Notes: a model not told the origin generated them from the sequence alone. DNA of 64,000 nt from Taudactylus pleione (GCA_031769625.1 JAUIMM010000637.1:1837501-1901500); one strand, 5' to 3'. Shown: positions 11,020 through 22,070, counted from the stretch's first letter. Numbers and translations: made by a program.

Positions 11020-11214
11020 TGATTGGCTCACGCAACCAGCCAGATTTAAAGGACAGTTATATTGCCAGATGCCGAAGTGAAGTGACCTTTGAGCACTGGT
11101 CAGCTGCAATAGATCGGCGGCCAGGGCTGGTTTCTAGGTACTCGGAAACCCCCCCTGCATGTGTGGGAGACTGTGACGTGTAAGGCCCTAAGTTTGTACA
11201 CTGAAATTTACAGT

Positions 11215-11480
11215 TAAGCTAGGGTACACCCCAACTCTAATGCTGGGTACACACTTGACGCCTAAACCTAACCCTCTGATAAGGTATGGGAGCAAATGAC
11301 AATCGACTCACAATCACTGGAAAACCAACAAAAATGGTCGTTCAGACAAATAGGTTAAAGTAAACGTATTTAACCAGTTTGAACAATCGTTTTTTATCCG
11401 CTTTCCAGTGTTTGGGACCATATGGTTGAATGTCATTTGCTTCCATACATTACCAGATTTTCATTCCGACCAGCCAGATT
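11215..11480. mobile_element. TIR miniature element fragment, family C-like
   Basis: It starts with ATGCTGGGTACACACTTG, the family C terminal motif. AATGACA...GCAAATGACAATCG and TTGAATGTCATTTGCTTCC form a partial inverted pair. No clean right end is seen. Confidence 0.4.
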
Positions 11481-11562
11481 GGACAGATGTTTGACAGATA
11501 ATTGTACAGAGCCGAACGTTGTAGCTTCATAGATCTATAGTGGAGCAATACTGAGGAACAGA

Positions 11563-12057
11563 GGGCTTGATTCAGACCCGCTTGCGAGCGCATAGCCCAG
11601 TGCGCATGACGGAGCCGGCTCTGTCGTGCGCATGCGCGAGACCCGGATATCGACGGGCACTCCGATGCTCCGGGTCTCGTACCAAAGGGGGCGTGCTGTC
11701 GATGTTGAGTGACAGCTCGCCCCTTTTGGAGGGCGGGCCGGGGGAGTGGCTGCCCAGACGGAGGCGTTCCTATGTGAACGCCTCCGTCTGGGGCCGGCCC
11801 CACTGACATCACGAATGATGTCAGTGGGAGAGATTTCGGCTCTGTTTGAGCCAAAATCTCTCTGGGGCTTGTGGCAATGAGACCCTACCACAAGGTCTTG
11901 ACCATCGCGACATTCTTCCTGGCCGCTCGCTATTGCTGTGGGTGGTTACCCACAGCTATGCGAGCGGCCAGGAGGCCGCTCTAAAAAAACAGAAGGCCGG
12001 CCCTGATTCAGAGCTGATTCAGAGCTCTGTCAGAGCGTCCGGCTCTGAATCAAGCCC
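11563..12057 (+). mobile_element. Hairpin-train miniature element, family A copy 4
   Basis: The ends are GGGCTTGATTCAGACCCG and CTGAATCAAGCCC, with target duplication AGA on both sides. The hairpin order is the same as the copy at 3162 but many arms differ. Examples are GAGACCCGG / CCGGGTCTC in place of the CGCGACGAGCG hairpin, and AGAGATTTCGGCTC / GAGCCAAAATCTCT. It belongs to the second subfamily (with 24780, 33922, 39439, 42711). Confidence 0.9.
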
Positions 12058-12530
12058 AGAGCTGCAGTGAAATATCAGGGTAAGACCTCCACGCTCCAAA
12101 TATAAAATATTGCATTTTGTGGTTTAGTACCAGGTACTTTCTGCAGTCACTTATTTTATGACATGTTTGAAAATAATAATAGCAATAATAACAACAACAA
12201 AAATATTAGTAGTAATAAAAATTTAGAGTGCAAGCTCTTGTGTAGGGTTCTCTCACCTTAAGTGTCAATGTAAATTTAGGTATTATATGTTCAAAGAACA
12301 ACACTGAAATATATCAGTTCTTGATAAATAAAGTATATTTATTATATCAATAATCTTGTTACTAGTTGAGTGCAGATGGTAATAATTGCAGAATTTAGCT
12401 CAAATATATATTTGATCTGATATGATTATGTAATTGAAGTAGGGCAAGTTTTCTGCATGTTATTGCGTAGATTAATATTAAGTTAATATTACAGAACCTG
12501 GGTTACAGATCACAAGCTCCATCAGTCTAA
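12058..12530. other. AT-rich intronic sequence
   Basis: It contains a degenerate (AAT)n-like microsatellite at about 12170-12225. No gene or element end is recognised. Confidence 0.4.
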
Positions 12531-13318
12531 AGGCCCCCATACACGATATGCACCTAGCGATGCGACGGCCGATCCGACGGTCGACATATTGGGCGGGCCC
12601 CACACACAGAGCGATCCGCTGCCTGACCGCCCGATTGTGATGGAATACGCAGCTTGGGCTCTCTGAGGTTAGCAATTCCTGAGTAAGGTCAGACCTTGTG
12701 TAAGTGTGCGTGAGGCTGCGATGGTACTCGATGTTACCGATGGTTGGACGTGCGTAAGATAAAGTGGGCGTCCTTATGTTAGTCTGCGTATGGCATTGTG
12801 ATTGCAGTCATTAGCATATCTTCGCAGTGAGACTGCGTGCGTAATCGCTATTGCGATCACAATAGCGATCCTTTCTGAATCATTATTAGATGTCGTCGGA
12901 CGGATGAGAAGGCAGCAGTGGGCGTCCCTATGCTTAGGTAAACTACAGAGTCATTAGCATATATTTGCAATTGTGGAGCGAGTGAAATCACAAATGACAT
13001 TGCAATTGCGTCCCGATCAGAATCAGGCCCAGTATCCGATATATCATTCCATGGTGGATCGGAACGACATATCGCACACCTTGTATAGTGTGTACGCCTG
13101 ATCCGTCGTTCCCGGGCCGTCGTTCACCGCATTGTTCCGTTTGATGTTCTGCACAGCAGACAGGACGATGCCATGAATGACTCGGTGCAGTCATATGCAG
13201 CATATAAAGACACATTGCAGCATTGTACGCCGGATCATGCAGTGTGTGCGGCCGGCGTGATGTATCGTTATATCGCATCATCGCTGGGTTACACATCGTA
13301 TAGTGTGTACACAGCTTA
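12531..13318. mobile_element. Nested TIR elements, family C-like with F-like insertion
   Basis: The outer pieces are AAGGCCCCCATACACGATATG (12531) and CACATCGTATAGTGTGTACACAGCTTAAG (ending 13318), which look like inverted ends of one element. Between them lies F-like sequence (about 12640-13032) ending GATCAGAATCAGGCCCAG. I infer one insertion inside another. The exact junctions were not resolved. Confidence 0.45.
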
Positions 13319-13387
13319 AGTCTGTGCCACAGATATGTTTGAAGACCCTGAACCAGCCAAAATAGTTTGAATTATTGATCATCTCTT

Positions 13388-13560
13388 TTAGCGGGAGATG
13401 TAGCAAACCTTCTACAGAGGGCGGGTTGAGAAGTTGCCCATAGCATCCAATCAGCTCCTAGCTATCATCTTATAGAATGTAATTGACAAGTGATAGCTAC
13501 AAGCTGATTGACTGCTTGCTCTATCCCCCTTCTCTGTAAGACAGGGCGTCATGTGCCAGT
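13388..13560. mobile_element. Short TIR element around AATCAGCT
   Basis: ATCCAATCAGCTCCTAGCTATCA and TGATAGCTACAAGCTGATTG form inverted arms about 25 bases long, with a short spacer. The same ATCAGCTCC motif recurs at 51300-51390. It is non-coding. Confidence 0.45.
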
Positions 13561-13987
13561 GGCATACCTCTCGGCTGTCCAGATTTAGGCATGACAGCCC
13601 AATATTAGAGCTCTGTCCCAATGTACTGATCAGGACAACTTTGTCTTGTGGATCGGTAGGATGACAAAGTGGGTCAGTGTTCACTGCTGCTCTCGGTGCT
13701 CTACAGGTAAATATGGCAATGAAAGGGTTTAGGGGAGGGGGATAAGGGGCTGGTTAGAGCATTAGAGGTCCCAGGCAAAGCGCTGCTACATTCAATGTGG
13801 AATTGTAGACTGATATAGTCAATGGGACAGGAGCAGTTAGTTATAACACACTGTGAGATGGAAAGCCAGGTTGCTGCAGAGGAGGACACTGTAATGGTAC
13901 AATATGTGGAGCTTTATCTTGGTATAATGACTGTGGAGTCACTGTTTGGCATAATGTGTGACTAGTCATAGTGGAAGTAGTATATAA

Positions 13988-14140
13988 CAGGGGTTCGTTC
14001 CCCAAACCAGGTTTCAAGGATATCCATGCTTCAGTCCAGAAGGTTAAATCAAATTGACTGAAGTACTAATTAATTCACCTGTGCTCAAGCATGGATATCC
14101 TTAAAACGTGGACTGTAATGGCAGAGTTTGAGAACCTCTA
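13988..14140. mobile_element. hAT miniature element with near-perfect 8-bp duplication
   Basis: The left end is CAGGGGTTCGTTCC and the right end GTTTGAGAACCTCTA. The flanks are GTATATAA (13980-13987) and GTATATAG (14141-14148), an 8-base duplication with one difference. An internal hairpin pairs AGGATATCCATGCTT with AAGCATGGATATCCT. Confidence 0.8.
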
Positions 14141-14553
14141 GTATATAGGGTAAACCATAACTTCCAAATGCCAGCGCACGTTGCCACTGTCTTGCTGCAC
14201 GGGGCGTAGTCACATCCCTCAGGGGCGTATCCAGTGATCTGAATCAATGAGCCACTTGCAGCCTCCTTCCTCTTCCTCTTAACAATAAACACTGCTTAAG
14301 TGCCGCACAACTTCCACTGGTATGCGTTGTATGGAAGGGACATCAGCAAGTCGGACTTGCCTCTCAAATCGGTACAAAAGTCCTTTTATGTTGGACAGTC
14401 CCATCTAAATCGGGACAGCTGGGAAGCACGGTGACACATTTAGTCAATTTTGCTTAGGATGACAAAACACGCGGACCGGCTACTGACCAGTGATACAATG
14501 TCGGTGTTGGACGCAGTTTACTCATGTGCCAAAGCCGCACTGGTACAGCGATT
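14141..14553. other. Intronic sequence, nothing recognised
   Basis: There is no supported gene. It lies between the hAT element and the SINE. Confidence 0.3.
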
Positions 14554-15452
14554 GGGCAGCACAGATGGTGTAATGGTTAGCGTTACTGCCTCACAGCACT
14601 GAGGTCATGGGTTCGATTCCCACTATGGCCCTAACTGTGTGGAGTTTGTATATTCTCCCTGTGCCTGCGTGGGTTTCCTCTGGGTACTCCGGTTTCCTCT
14701 CACACTACAAAAATATACTGTTAGGTTAATTATCTCCCCACAAAAATTGACCATAGTGTGTATGTTTGTGAGTGAGCATGTGGTAGGGAATATAGGGCCT
14801 GATTCAGACCCACTCGCGAGCGGCTGTCCGCTCGCAAGTGGGTCGATGTTCTGGACTGAGCATGCGCACGACGGAGGGAGCTCCGTTGTGCGCATGCGCC
14901 AGACGCGACGAGCGAAGGAAAGTCCTTCGCTCGTTGTGTCCGATCAAAGGGGGCGTGCTGTCAATGTTGATTGACAGCACGCCCCCTTTGGTAGGCGTGC
15001 CGGGTGCGTGCCTCCCTGACGGGGGCGTTCCCACGGGAACGCCTCCCGTCAAAAGCCGGCCCACTGACATCACTAGTGATGTCAGTGGGAGTGATTTTGG
15101 CTCTGATAGAGCCAAAATCACTCCGGAGCTTGCGGTTGAAAACCTCAACCGCAGGCTCCGGCTCGCAATTTCGATGGTCGCGATGGTCTCGACCATCGCG
15201 GCCATCAAAATGCACGCTCGTATAGCCTGTGGGTGGTGACCCACAGCTATACGAGCGTCCAGAAGGACGCTCCATTTTCATGGAGGCCGGCCCTCATTCA
15301 GAGCGTGCGCTCTGCTCAGAGCGTACGGCTCTGAATGAGGGCCATAGATTGTAAGCTCCACTGGGGCAGGGACATGTGAGTGGCCAAATATTTTCTGTAA
15401 AGCGCTGCGGAATATGTGTGCGCTATATAAATAACTGGTAATAAATAAATAA
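14554..15452 (+). mobile_element. tRNA-derived SINE, split by a family A element
   Basis: The head carries RNA polymerase III promoter boxes: an A box TGGTGTAATGGTTAGCG near 14567 and a perfect B box GGTTCGATTCC (14610-14620). The body has the CTCCCTGTGCCTGCGTGGG block, and the tail (15344-15452) ends in GCGCTATATAAATAACTGG and a TAAA-type repeat. The tail continues the head cleanly across the insertion at 14795-15343, with ATA duplicated (GGGAATATA / ATAGATTG). The SINE is therefore older than that element. It is non-autonomous and would depend on a LINE reverse transcriptase. Confidence 0.85.
14795..15343 (+). mobile_element. Hairpin-train miniature element, family A copy 2
   Basis: It has the same layout as the copy at 3162. 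The ends are GGGCCTGATTCAG and CTGAATGAGGGCC, with target duplication ATA, inserted in the SINE. Relative to 3162 the hairpin loops differ (for example AGGAAAGTCC in place of AGGACTTTCC) while the stems stay paired. Confidence 0.9.
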
Positions 15453-15488
15453 GCTGCTAGTAGTAAGTACAAGAGGAGAAAGACTTAC

Positions 15489-15615
15489 CTCGAAATCGTC
15501 TGTGGATTCTTCAACAAAATGCTCAAGACTTTGGTTTTCTGGCACATACTTGCTGACAAGATGGGCTGCCAGGTTAATGCATCTCCCATATTTAGTCATC
15601 TTCACTGGCAGCTTC
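15489..15615 (-). CDS. CFAP99: CFAP99 first coding exon, probable
   Basis: Minus-strand acceptor TTTGCAG ends at 15616. After a 16-base leader the start codon lies at 15599-15597. The 37 codons read MTKYGRCINLAAHLVSKYVP, then SLEHFVEESTDDFE, and end in phase 0 at a strong donor GTAAGT (15488-15483). The phase matches the exon at 3811-3955. From memory, CFAP99 proteins begin with a short Tyr-Gly-Lys/Arg-Cys motif, then a Pro-x-x-x-Ser-Leu-(D/E)-x-Phe segment, as here. This ATG is chosen because it starts the family-like peptide. The leader is open upstream, so a start in an earlier exon cannot be excluded. The presumed upstream exon is at about 38343. The gap to the next exon is 11.5 kb of mostly mobile DNA. 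Confidence 0.7.
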
Positions 15616-15978
15616 CTGCAAATCGACAAAACTGATATTAAAACATAAACTCAACTTTTACAGATAAGTGTCCTTGTACGATGCTGGCAGCCTTTTTTCA
15701 ACGTGGAAAGTCTACATACTACTGTGAGGTAAAGATGTTGTGGAGTAAATCTAACAGCTTGCACCATGCCGATATAGGAGAGTTGACCCCTATGATTGAA
15801 AGTCATATTCTCATTTGAAAGGACTCGTATACATTCAAAGGAAAATCCCCCCAAACTGGAAAGAGTTGGCGAGGATATACAAAGAGGGGCCTTAGGGATA
15901 AATCTGCTGAGGCATCATGAGAGACTCTGGAGAGCGCAGGTGTGGTGTAAGAGATAGACAGTAAAAAAGGTCAACAGT
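15616..15978. other. Intronic sequence upstream of the first coding exon
   Basis: The presumed CFAP99 intron 1 begins here on the minus strand, with the pyrimidine-rich tract next to 15616. Nothing else is recognised. Confidence 0.35.
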
Positions 15979-15986
15979 GTCTAGAT

Positions 15987-16142
15987 CAGTGGTGTCAAAC
16001 TCGGGCCCTTCAGCTGCCGTGGGCCTACATATCGCAGCATGCCCTGCCACAGTTTTAGCATCCACTAATAGCAGAATTGTGGCAGTGCATGCTGGGATGT
16101 GTAGTTCCACTGCAGCTGAAGGGCCGGAGTTTGACAGCACTG
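15987..16142. mobile_element. hAT miniature element with perfect 8-bp duplication
   Basis: The ends CAGTGGTGTCAAACTCGGGC and CCGGAGTTTGACAGCACTG are inverted repeats extending about 30 bases inward (CCCTTCAGCTG / CAGCTGAAGGG). The flanks are GTCTAGAT on both sides (15979-15986 and 16143-16150). A second inner hairpin pairs GCAGCATGCCCTGCCACA with TGTGGCAGTGCATGCTG. Confidence 0.92.
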
Positions 16143-16150
16143 GTCTAGAT

Positions 16151-17000
16151 AGACACCAAATGTCAGACAGTCAATAGGTCGACAGGGACAAAATGTTGAA
16201 ACACTAAAGGGCGACATGTAAGAAGGTTGACAGGTATAAATTATCACAAAAGTCAAAAGGTCGACACACACACAAAAAATCTTCAACCTATCCCTCCCTC
16301 CTGATGCCTAACAGTCGGGGTAGGTGTCTGACCCTAACCGTCCCTTACAGTGCCTAACCCTAACCCTCCAGCAAGTGCCTAACCCTAACCCTCTGTTCTG
16401 ATGCCGAACCGTAACCATCGGGGTAAGTGCCCAACCCTAACCATCCCTCCTAGCGCCTAACCCTAATCGTCCCTTCTAGTGCCTAACACTAACCCTCCCT
16501 TCTGGTGCCTAACAGTCGGGGTAGATGTCTGACCCTAACCGGCCCTTACAGAGCCTAACCCTCCAGTAAGTGCCTAACCCTCTGTTCTGATGCATAACCC
16601 TAACCATCGGGGTAAGTGCCCAACCCTAACCGTCCCTCCTAGCGCCTAACCCTAACCGTCCCTTCTAGTGCCTAACCCTAACCCTCCCTTCTGGTGCCTA
16701 ACAGTCGGGGTAGATGTCTGACCCTAACCGGCCCTTACAGTGTCTAACCCTAACCCTCCAGTAAGTGCCTAACCCTCTGTTCTGATGCCTAACCCTAACC
16801 ATCGGGGTAAGTGCCCAACCCTAACCGTCCCTTCTAGCGCCTAACCATTCCTTCTAGTGCCTAACCCTAACCGTCCCTCCTAGTGCCTAACCCTAACCCT
16901 CCGGTGAGTGCCTAACCCTAACCCTCTGGTAAGTGCCTAACCCTTTGGTAGGTGCCTAACCCTCAGGTAATTTTTTATTTTTTTTGTGCCGACCATTTTT
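16151..17000. mobile_element. GTCGAC-type TIR element with telomere-like core, copy 1
   Basis: The left arm is rich in GGTCGACAGG, AAGGTTGACAGG and GGTCGACACAC, as in the better preserved copy at 40737. The core (16290-16970) is a long array of GTGCCTAACCCTAACC units with a higher-order period near 190-200 bases (CTGATGCCTAACAGTCGG at 16301, CTGGTGCCTAACAGTCGG at 16502 and 16691). The right arm survives only as GTGCCGACCATTTTTGTGT. Confidence 0.65.
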
Positions 17001-18078
17001 GTGTAATATTTAGTGCAAAAATATTTGGTGTAATGATAGTTATTACTAGTGTTAGTACAGAGTTGTATGGTATTGCACAGCCGCATGGAAGCGCAGGGAA
17101 GTGGCTGTACAATACCGCACATCTGATATGTATATACAGCAAGAGGTGTCTGGTGTAAATACACGCCTCCTGACTGCATCGTCCTAACACACAGCATCGG
17201 ATCTTCTGCGAGACAATCAGCAATCTGAGTAATCCTGAGGTTACCCAGACTGCCTCCCGCAGCTCCGTAGCCAAGGCTAGAAAGTCAGCATCGCAAGTCT
17301 GCATCGAAAGACTGCATCGGAAGTCCCTGGCCTCGACACTCCCAGAAAACGGGGACAACACCTCCACTTTGGAAAAGAAACCTTGGGGATGATTCAGAGA
17401 TGGACGCTAATGTGATTTTTACAAAGATCGAGCGAATGTTTGCCATCGCGCATGCGTATAGGCCGAACTGCCCACGCGCTGCGATTGTCTCGTGATTCGG
17501 CACGCACAGTGGATCTATTCACAAAGTGAGTGACAGATAGTCAGCGTTTGAGGGAGGTAACGGAGGGTGGTTAATGAAACGCAGGCGTGTCTTGGTGTTT
17601 ATATGTTGTTACATGGTCGGTGCATAATTGCGATCTCCTACGCAGCACGTGTCCTCTGCGTTGTCAGGAGAGCTGCCGAGTCTGTGGGTGGTCATACCTG
17701 CCACAAGAACAAGATGGCCGATCGATGTGCGTCGATGGTACCGATATTTATGTAGGTAAGCAACATCGTACACTTATGAGAAGGCAGCGGTGAGCATCCT
17801 TATGCTCGGGTAGGCTTTGGAACTATTAGCAAATTTTCACAGCTGCGTTCCATACGAAATCACAGCTGCGACCACATTAGCTCTGTGCGTCCGCACCAGT
17901 CACACACCCCTTGTTATGGCCTTGGTAATGAGGACTACGGTGTGCAGCATTACTTTTCCCGAAAGAAAAGCCGCTGTATCTGAGGACCATAGCATTCTCA
18001 CTTTTGCCACTAATAGTAGCAGCAAAAGTTAACATTGCCCGGTCTGGTCCCAGCTGTTATTGCACATGTGAGACTTTA
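17001..18078. other. Intronic sequence with degraded TIR-element pieces
   Basis: GATGATTCAGAGATGGACGC at 17390 and the TTAGCAAATTTTCACAGC block near 17830 resemble family F and B ends and interiors. No complete element can be drawn. No coding exon is supported. Confidence 0.35.
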
Positions 18079-18629
18079 GGGCCTCATTCAGACCCACTCG
18101 CAAGCGGCTGTCCGCTTGCAAGTGGGTCGATGGTGTGCACTGCGCATGCGCAAGAACGGAGGGAGCTCCGTCGTGCGCATGTGCCAGATGCGACGAGCGA
18201 AGGACTTTCCTTCGCTCGTTGTGTCTGATCAAAGGGGGCGTGCTGTCGATGTTGATTGACAGCACGCCCCCTTTGGTGGGCGTGCTGGGGGTGTGCCTCC
18301 CAGACGGAGGCGTTCCCAAGGGAACACCTACCGTCTGAAGCCGGCCCCACTGACATCACTAGTGATGTCAGTGGGAGTGATTTTGGCTCTGATAGAGCCA
18401 AAATCACTCCAGGGCTTGTGGTCGAAAACCCCGACCACAGGCTTCTGGTCGCACTGGCGATGGTCGCGATGGTCAAGACCATCACGACCATCATCCTGCA
18501 CGCTCGTATGAGCTGTGGGTGGTGACCCACAGCTATACGAGCGTCCAGGAGGACGCTCCATTTTTATGGGGGACGGCCCTCATTCAGAGCGTGCACTCTG
18601 CTCAGAGCGTCCGGCTCTGAATGAGGGCC
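18079..18629 (+). mobile_element. Hairpin-train miniature element, family A copy 3
   Basis: The ends GGGCCTCATTCAGACCC and CTGAATGAGGGCC flank it, with target duplication TTA. It has the same ten-hairpin order as 3162. One hairpin has changed on both arms relative to 3162 (GTGGTCGAAAACCCCGACCAC in place of GCGGTTGAAAACCTCAACCGC). Confidence 0.9.
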
Positions 18630-19102
18630 TTAGTTCATGCTTGCGCACTACGAGTGCCAACAGATTCTGGAGGATCCCTCTTTGCAAACCGGATCTCCTT
18701 CCTATAGGAGAGTCGTCCCCATACATACACTAAGCACATGCTTGATATCTCCTGCATTGCAGCTGTAAATAATAGATCTGTAACTTCAATATATCTAAAT
18801 AAAAAAACATGCAGAAACTACATTTCCATCATGTGTAACGGTCTCATTCATGTTGATGAATAGGCCCTGATGACAGGTGTGAAGTTCAAGTAGGGTAAGC
18901 TCTAATAAATACATGAGATAATAGATCCTATTGCACAGTTCTCCCCTCTCGCTTGGAACACATATAACAGCTTGTTTCTAAAACTACAGATTACATGCAC
19001 CAATTGCATTATTTTATCAATAATGACTAAAAGAAGTTGGACGGCTGTACGGGCAAATTAAATTTGTTTATTTTAAATTATATTTAAACATCCATTACCC
19101 GC
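18630..19102. other. Intronic sequence, nothing recognised
   Basis: AT-rich DNA without a supported gene, array or element end. Confidence 0.3.
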
Positions 19103-19418
19103 AAACTATATAGATGTGTCATATATCTAGCCTCAATACGCCACGAAGAGCGACTTGCCTGCCATGAGTGAGACCCAGGTCCCCTATATAGATGTGTCAT
19201 ACATCTAGCGTCAATACGCCACGAAGAGCGACTTGCCTGCCATGAGTGAGACCCAGGTCCCCTATATAGATGTGTCATACATCTAGCGTCAATACGCCAC
19301 GAAGAGCGACTTGCCTGCCATGAGTGAGACCCAGGTCCCCTATATAGATGTGTCATACATCTAGCGTCAATACGCCACGAAGAGCGACTTGCCTGCCATG
19401 AGTGAGACCCAGCTCCCG
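19103..19418. repeat. 78-bp tandem repeat, four near-identical copies
   Basis: TAGATGTGTCAT recurs at 19111, 19189, 19267 and 19345, exactly 78 bases apart. The inner copies are almost identical, so the expansion is recent. As 78 is 26 codons, the minus strand carries an open 26-residue periodic frame (19084-19356, containing MTHLYRGPGSHSW and WRIDARC). No host-gene context supports translation. Confidence 0.92.
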
Positions 19419-19489
19419 TGCTACTCTGCTAGTGTTGGGCATGTTTTGATGCCGAAAATGCATCTAAATCGCGATATGACTAGGGGATC

Positions 19490-19990
19490 AGTATATAATA
19501 CCGCCGGCCGCAAATCCCGACAGCGGAAGCCTGGCAGGGGTGAAGATCACGACAGCTGATTTTGGTAAGTACCCCTAACCCTACCCCGTCCCCTAACCCT
19601 CCCTTAGGGGTGCCTAACCTTAACCTCCCCCCTAGTGCATTCCCCTAACCCCCCTCTAAGTGCCTAAACCTAACCCCCCCTTCAATGCAGCCTAAACCTA
19701 AGTCTCCCAGGGGGTTGCCTAAGCCTTACCACCAACTGGCAGTGTCTAACCATTACCCCCCCCCCCTTCCCCTAGCCTAAACCTAACTCTCCCGGGGGGG
19801 TGCCTAACCCTAAGTCCCCCCAGGAGTCCTAAAACCGAACCCACCCCCACGCGGACCTCCGTTCGGTATGCCGGGCGTTGGGCTACCGGCGTAGGTCTAA
19901 TGACAGGCGTCATTAGTATCTTGCCGGGATTTGACAGTCGGGAAGGCGGCGGTCGGTATTTCGACCGTCGGCTTCCTGACTGCATCCTAT
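19490..19990. mobile_element. TIR element with telomere-like core, family T copy 2
   Basis: The ends around GCAAATCCCGACAGCGGAAG and CTTGCCGGGATTTGACAGTCGGGAAG are inverted. The core (19570-19850) is CCTAACC-rich with C-runs. No protein is encoded. Boundaries are approximate. Confidence 0.55.
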
Positions 19991-20165
19991 GACTAAAATG
20001 CACCAGCAGACTGTGCTGATTAATGTGATAAGAGACACTTGTATCTCTGTATGAACCTGAGTCTGTATATGAAGCAAAACGGAACTTGGAATGGAAAAAG
20101 CTGCGGCCGCTACATTGTAGCACTTTGTATACAGATTTAGGGCCTGATTCAGATTCGGAACAGAG

Positions 20166-21424
20166 TAAAGCTGGGTACACACCTATACAATTGTCGGCCC
20201 ATTCTTTTGATATCGAGGCAACGGCCGTTGGATTGTATAGGTGTGTACGCTGTACCGACAAACTGCTATAAAACGCCCTGCTACGTTCATCTTCGTTCGC
20301 TCGCATCTCATGTGCTATTATTCATCCGACTGGACGGGAGCATATCGGAACAAAAATGCAGTGTGTACGCACGTATGATCGATATTCTGCCCGTTCTTGC
20401 AATCAATTATATTCCTCCAGCAGCGCTGCCTCTGTGGGCGCTTCCTTGCTACATAGTCTGATATTCAGCACTACATGTACACAATACCAGATTGTTAAAT
20501 ATTCGCCCTTTTCTCGATAAATACCGCTGTCTTCGTGACTGTAGCATCTGCCGTGACTGTAGACTGAATTGAAAGAGTGTGAATTGTTGTACAATCATTT
20601 TCTTTCAATGGGGGGATCGAAGTACAATTGTATAGGTGTGTACGTGCGTATCGGCTGTATTTTGGGGACGTTCGTTCGGGAGTAGGGTCGAACCATCGCT
20701 TCTAAAGCTTGATTGTATAAGTGTGTACCCAGTGTGATGTCTTGGGGGTAATTAGCTCGGCAGAGGGTGGGTTGGTGCAGTGTTTAGGTGCTTAATGAAG
20801 GTCCACACACAGCTTTCAAGTAAAATAAATGAGATGATGCTTTACTTCCAGCCGGGAAAAACAGGTACAACACAAAGGAACAGAAAATAATAAACAACCT
20901 AGCCCCTGTTTAGGGCGTCTAACTCAGTTCTTGAGCTCTCTCTATCGTGGTGCAGCTAGTCTGCCAACAAAGTCTCTGCCTGCTTCTGGCAGGTCTATCG
21001 CTGCTCCAGCCTGGCTTGGCTTGACTGCCACAGCTACACAAATACAGTCTGGGTGGCCTTCCCTCTATCCTAAAGATTTAGGCCCTGGCTTCCTCAGCCT
21101 GCAGCTTCACTGCTTTCTTGTCACACAGTCTGAGAGTTTGTGGTCCGCCCTTGCCTCCTGCAGGTACAGACCCAGGTCTCCTGGCCCCCATGGCTCGCTC
21201 AGCTTCACTGGGCTCTCTGGCTGTGACAGCCTCACATCGACTGTCTCCCACAGCAGCCTGACTGGTCTGCCTCATCAACCCACACCTGAGCGCTCTCCAC
21301 AAGGCAGCAATTAGGCATCTTCCCACAGTGCTTTTATAGTCTGTGTGGGCGGATCTCCCCTGCCCCACACAGACTCTGCTGCTCACCAGTGCCACCTCTG
21401 GTGATACTGACACACCAGCTTTAG
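20166..21424. mobile_element. Family C miniature element, interrupted by a solo LTR
   Basis: It starts TAAAGCTGGGTACACACC. Its matching end, GTGTGTACCCAG, is cut at 20732 and resumes as CCAGCTTTAG after the LTR. The inverted ends extend through CTATACAAT / ATTGTATA. The C family TIR also starts copies at 35316 and 11240. A family A/B-type end (GGGCCTGATTCAG at 20139) abuts on the left. Confidence 0.7.
20733..21414 (-). mobile_element. Solo LTR
   Basis: The 682-base segment begins TG and ends CA (TGTGATGTC... CTGACACA) and is flanked by CCAG on both sides (20729-20732 and 21415-21418). On the minus strand it contains a TATA box CTATAAAAG near 21336 and, further along, AATAAA-like motifs, so it is probably a minus-strand LTR. 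No internal retroviral sequence adjoins it, which points to LTR-LTR recombination. It interrupts the terminal repeat of a family C element, which gives independent support to the boundaries. Confidence 0.7.
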
Positions 21425-21639
21425 AAAGAGCAAGTAACTGTGCATCTTGGTAAAACCATGCTGCACTGCAGGTGGGGCAATTATAAAATGTTCAGAGAGA
21501 TGTAGATTTGGGAGGGGGAGTCCTAACTAACATTAAATTGCAGTATAAAAGTAAATCTGTTCAGCATTTGTGGACTACATGCAAAAGTAGGCAGTATTTA
21601 CCCCACGTTCAAATTTTTTAAAATGTATTTGCTCCCCTG

Positions 21640-22070
21640 CATTGCTACCTACACACGATACAATTATTGGGCGATTTGCCAAAATGCAGGTGATCAGCCT
21701 CATTTATTGCATAGTGTGTATTCAGCGTTTCATCGAAGAAACGGTTAGAAAATATCCAGAAACATATTCCTTCCATTATCCGATCTGACAGTCAAGAATG
21801 AAAATCTCGGCCTTTCCCCATATCAACCAGTGTGTGCGCATTCTCCATAACCTGCCCATATTCCAATATCCTCCTGTCACTATGTCATCCTCCTTGTAGG
21901 TGGGTAGGTGGACATATGCAAATTGAATGTAATGGGCTGGAAAATCAATAGCTTCTAAGAAAAAAAAAATGCATAATGTGTATCACAGATATTGGGGCTT
22001 TCAATTTGCAGAAAAATAGCCCCATTCCTTGTCCTGATCAAAAAATATCTGACAGTGTGTAGCTAGCGTT
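21640..22070. mobile_element. Probable family C-like miniature element
   Basis: CTACCTACACACGATACAATTA at the left and ACAGTGTGTAGCTAGCGTTA at the right are loosely inverted. There is an internal pair CTGACAGTCAAGAATG / TGTGTATC. Boundaries are uncertain. Confidence 0.35.

Noticed and set aside
19746..20306. 186-codon minus-strand frame
   Set aside because: It crosses the end of a telomere-like TIR element, unique sequence and the start of a family C element. It has no motif and no splice logic.
20931..21314. 127-codon plus-strand frame
   Set aside because: It lies inside the solo LTR and on the strand opposite its TATA box. There is no recognisable protein.
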